DNA of 64,000 nucleotides from Sulfobacillus benefaciens (GTDB lineage Bacteria > Bacillota > Sulfobacillia > Sulfobacillales > Sulfobacillaceae). Numbering within the stretch: position 1 is the stretch's first letter; the number at the start of each line of letters is the position of its first letter. Both the position numbers and the translations under genes were made by a program. Under the pieces are notes generated by a model. It searched no databases. It was not told where the DNA came from and worked only from the letters and a program-made list of their open reading frames with translations. This document shows positions 62,315-64,000 of this stretch, one piece after another. The stretch covers positions 52,743 to 116,742 of the forward strand of contig PXYW01000004.1 in NCBI GenBank assembly GCA_003023695.1, in the 5' to 3' direction.

Positions 62315-62367
62315 GGTCTTCCGCCTCCACAGTTATATTCTCTTCCTGATTCCAACATTCTCGTTGA

Positions 62368-63231
62368 TTAATCCGGCATAGAAAAGGTACCCGCGATTAC
62401 CGGCACCACATGCCCACCAATTTCTAATGAACCTGGAGATACAACATTAAGTCGGACCCACAATTGAGAAGGGCGACCCATTTCCTCTCCTTGGCGGATT
62501 AAAAATCGTTCGGGTGACGTAGCGCCGGTAGTTTGCAGCAAATAAGTGCCCCAGGCAGCAGCCGCCGACCCTGTCGCAGAATCCTCAGTGATAGTACGCC
62601 CCCCGCCAAAGAATCTAGCGTGATATTCTCCTGGCGCTGATTGCGCCACAATATACACACCATTAACATGCCAATCAGACAATAGCAAGGCTAATTGTGA
62701 AAAGTTTGGCTCGATTTTCGCTACACAATCCTGACGTAGAGGCACCATCAATTGCATAAGACCGGTTCCCGCCACCATCGGAGGACGGTCATAACTTAAG
62801 AGAGAGATGTCCAACGACAATGCTGCAGCTAACCGGCTCCATGACCCGTCCATTTCCTGTACCAAGCCACGAGGCGGACTAAACCATATCACGTGCTGGG
62901 TATCCATGCTAACACGAGTCACTCCAGCGGGACTAAGTTGGAGTCCATCTGCCTTTAAATATCCATGCCGCTGCAATACATAAAAAGCGCCGATGGTGGG
63001 ATGGCCAGCAAAAGGCAACTCCTGCTCCGTGGTAAAAATCCGGACCGTATAGGCGTGATTCGGATCGGGAAGGGCAGTGACAAAAATCGTTTCCGGAAGG
63101 TTCATTTCTCTAGCAATATTTTGCAATAACTGAGTATCTAAGGCATCGGTCCCCATCCAAAATACCGCTAACGGATTTCCTTGAAGGGGTGTTTGGGTAA
63201 ATACATCAACCTGTTGAAACGGCAATTGCAC
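62368..63231 (-). CDS. PhzF-family isomerase/epimerase
   Basis: A 287-residue protein of the PhzF/diaminopimelate-epimerase fold. Landmarks are FQQVDVFTQTPLQGNPLAVF, the catalytic Glu in NLPETIFV (about residue 47), FAGHPTIGAF and the C-terminal EDSATGSAAAAWGTY. The PhzF family catalyses isomerisation of a small carboxylate; the substrate in non-phenazine bacteria is generally unknown. GTG 63231 follows AAAGGAG. Adjacent to gamma-glutamyltransferase, 54 nt away. Confidence 0.9.
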   Translation of the reverse strand: MQLPFQQVDVFTQTPLQGNPLAVFWMGTDALDTQLLQNIAREMNLPETIFVTALPDPNHAYTVRIFTTEQELPFAGHPTIGAFYVLQRHGYLKADGLQLSPAGVTRVSMDTQHVIWFSPPRGLVQEMDGSWSRLAAALSLDISLLSYDRPPMVAGTGLMQLMVPLRQDCVAKIEPNFSQLALLLSDWHVNGVYIVAQSAPGEYHARFFGGGRTITEDSATGSAAAAWGTYLLQTTGATSPERFLIRQGEEMGRPSQLWVRLNVVSPGSLEIGGHVVPVIAGTFSMPD

Positions 63232-63259
63232 TGGCGGCTCCTTTCAAAATGTGGGACCC

Positions 63260-64000
63260 CTAAACTCCCATGTAAGACCCTAAATACGCATTCTCTGGAT
63301 ACCCTCGCTGTTCCCAAAATCCCAGCACATCGTGATTAGCCAATTCAATCCGCACTAGCCATTTGATGGACTTGTACCCATACATCCCAGGAACTAACAA
63401 ACGAAGCGGATAGCCTTGAGATTGGGGAAGCGGCCGCGAATCAATCTGATATGCCAAGAGCGGCCGATATTGGCTAATTTGTTCAGCACTTAATGATTCT
63501 GTATAGACTCCATCACCTGAGTAAAAGAGAAGCCATGGATGGTCAACCGGCTTCCACCCCACTGCCGAAAGAAACTCCGCCAAATCAATTCCTGTAAATT
63601 CCACACCATCTACGGCCCATCCTGTCACACATTGAAAGTTGATGTGACGCCGTTCAACGCCGAAGGCCACCAATTGTTCCATCGTAAAATGTTGGGGATT
63701 CGGGATCCCATCCACGGTCAGGCGCCAAGTTTTCAAGGCAATGTTCGGGTACCCTCCCACTACAGTATAGGGTACAAACCCTGGCAAAGCTCCATTGTTG
63801 CTACCTTTTTGAAATACTCGACCACTGACCATGGTAAGAACACTGGGAACGGCTTCCAGCACTGACGCGGTAGCGACGGCACCCACAAGCCACCTCAGAA
63901 CCCGACGCCTAGAAACGTTAATTCGCGGTTGGCGATTCTTGTTGACAGCAACCGGCCAGTGCACCACTAAATGGTACGCCACCCAAATGACGAAGATCCC
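63260..64000 (-). CDS. Molybdopterin-dependent oxidoreductase, C-terminal part
   Basis: The frame is open to the right edge. A sulfite-oxidase-like molybdopterin domain (about 170 residues) has the Mo-ligand Cys in NFQCVTGWAVDGVEF, and QGYPLRLLVPGMYGYKSIKW near the end. A GTG at 63982 could start it, but the codons beyond it (GIFVIWVAYHLVVHWPVAV) read as a membrane helix with His residues like a cytochrome b561/DUF4405 domain. The gene is therefore probably longer and membrane-anchored, and the RRRVLRWL motif is internal. Expected to pass electrons to or from the respiratory chain. Confidence 0.8.
   Translation of the reverse strand, partial: GIFVIWVAYHLVVHWPVAVNKNRQPRINVSRRRVLRWLVGAVATASVLEAVPSVLTMVSGRVFQKGSNNGALPGFVPYTVVGGYPNIALKTWRLTVDGIPNPQHFTMEQLVAFGVERRHINFQCVTGWAVDGVEFTGIDLAEFLSAVGWKPVDHPWLLFYSGDGVYTESLSAEQISQYRPLLAYQIDSRPLPQSQGYPLRLLVPGMYGYKSIKWLVRIELANHDVLGFWEQRGYPENAYLGSYMGV

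Noticed and set aside
1..64000. Searched by eye for CRISPR arrays, tRNA and rRNA genes
   Set aside because: No regularly spaced repeats, T-loop-like GGTTCGAATCC stretches or rRNA-like sequence were noticed; a tRNAscan-SE or Infernal run would be decisive.

Overview
The window looks like the chromosome of a Gram-positive, deep-branching Bacillota, most like a thermo-acidophile of the Sulfobacillus type. This is inferred from gene content and style: lipobox lipoproteins, an L,D-transpeptidase and a class A PBP, strong AGGAGG ribosome sites with many GTG and TTG starts, a thermophile-style arginine-to-spermidine cluster with pyruvoyl arginine decarboxylase, and roughly 50% GC by eye. No rRNA, tRNA or CRISPR array was seen, so the species cannot be fixed.

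Layout. 1-4.1 kb (minus): a fatty-acid/acyl-CoA degradation operon (acyl-CoA dehydrogenase, SDR with an apparent CTG start, ACAD10/11-type phosphotransferase, enoyl-CoA hydratase, second SDR cut by the window edge). 4.1-7.6 kb: mobile-element debris, with an integrase tail and a 1.46-kb element bounded by two inverted IS66-type left ends carrying a small membrane-protein operon. 7.6-9.8 kb: divergent fabF-like gene and MmyB-type regulator. 10-13.3 kb: envelope genes. 13.5-16.3 kb: lactonase-like plus acyl-CoA synthetase operon whose promoter/operator resembles that of the 4-kb operon. 16.4-19.2 kb: isochorismatase-type hydrolase, cytochrome c, metallophosphoesterase, membrane protein. 19.3-25.7 kb: receiver-only regulators, two soluble histidine kinases and two nitrilase-superfamily proteins, one fused to an amidohydrolase-like domain.

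25.7-28.2 kb is the most interesting stretch: a clear c-di-GMP-I (GEMM) riboswitch in front of a 44-residue secreted peptide, followed by a hairpin, a soluble histidine kinase and a TPR protein with a degenerate HD-GYP domain. 28.4-35.1 kb: a saccharopine-dehydrogenase-family gene behind a structured 5' leader with a possible pseudoknot, then polyamine genes (potD, potC, potB, potA and a first spermidine synthase). 35.2-39.7 kb: a frameshifted small gene, an HNH endonuclease, and an ABC-2 transporter with its DesK/NarL-type two-component system.

39.8-46.8 kb is a graveyard of gene fragments (hydantoinase, GlyA-like, aldehyde dehydrogenase, methyltransferase) around an intact, GC-rich MacAB-like efflux operon. 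46.8-51.5 kb: LysR regulator and two lipoproteins. 51.5-57.2 kb (minus): arginine decarboxylase, spermidine synthase, agmatinase, an arginyl-tRNA synthetase lacking its HIGH signature, a beta-lactamase-fold hydrolase and a heme-oxygenase-like diiron protein. 57.4-64 kb: class A PBP, decayed transporter-like sequence, gamma-glutamyltransferase, PhzF-like protein and a molybdopterin oxidoreductase cut by the right edge.

Three themes recur. Polyamine uptake and synthesis occupy two loci with paralogous speE genes. Acyl-CoA metabolism occupies two loci that may share an operator. Many signalling proteins are soluble and lack obvious output domains.
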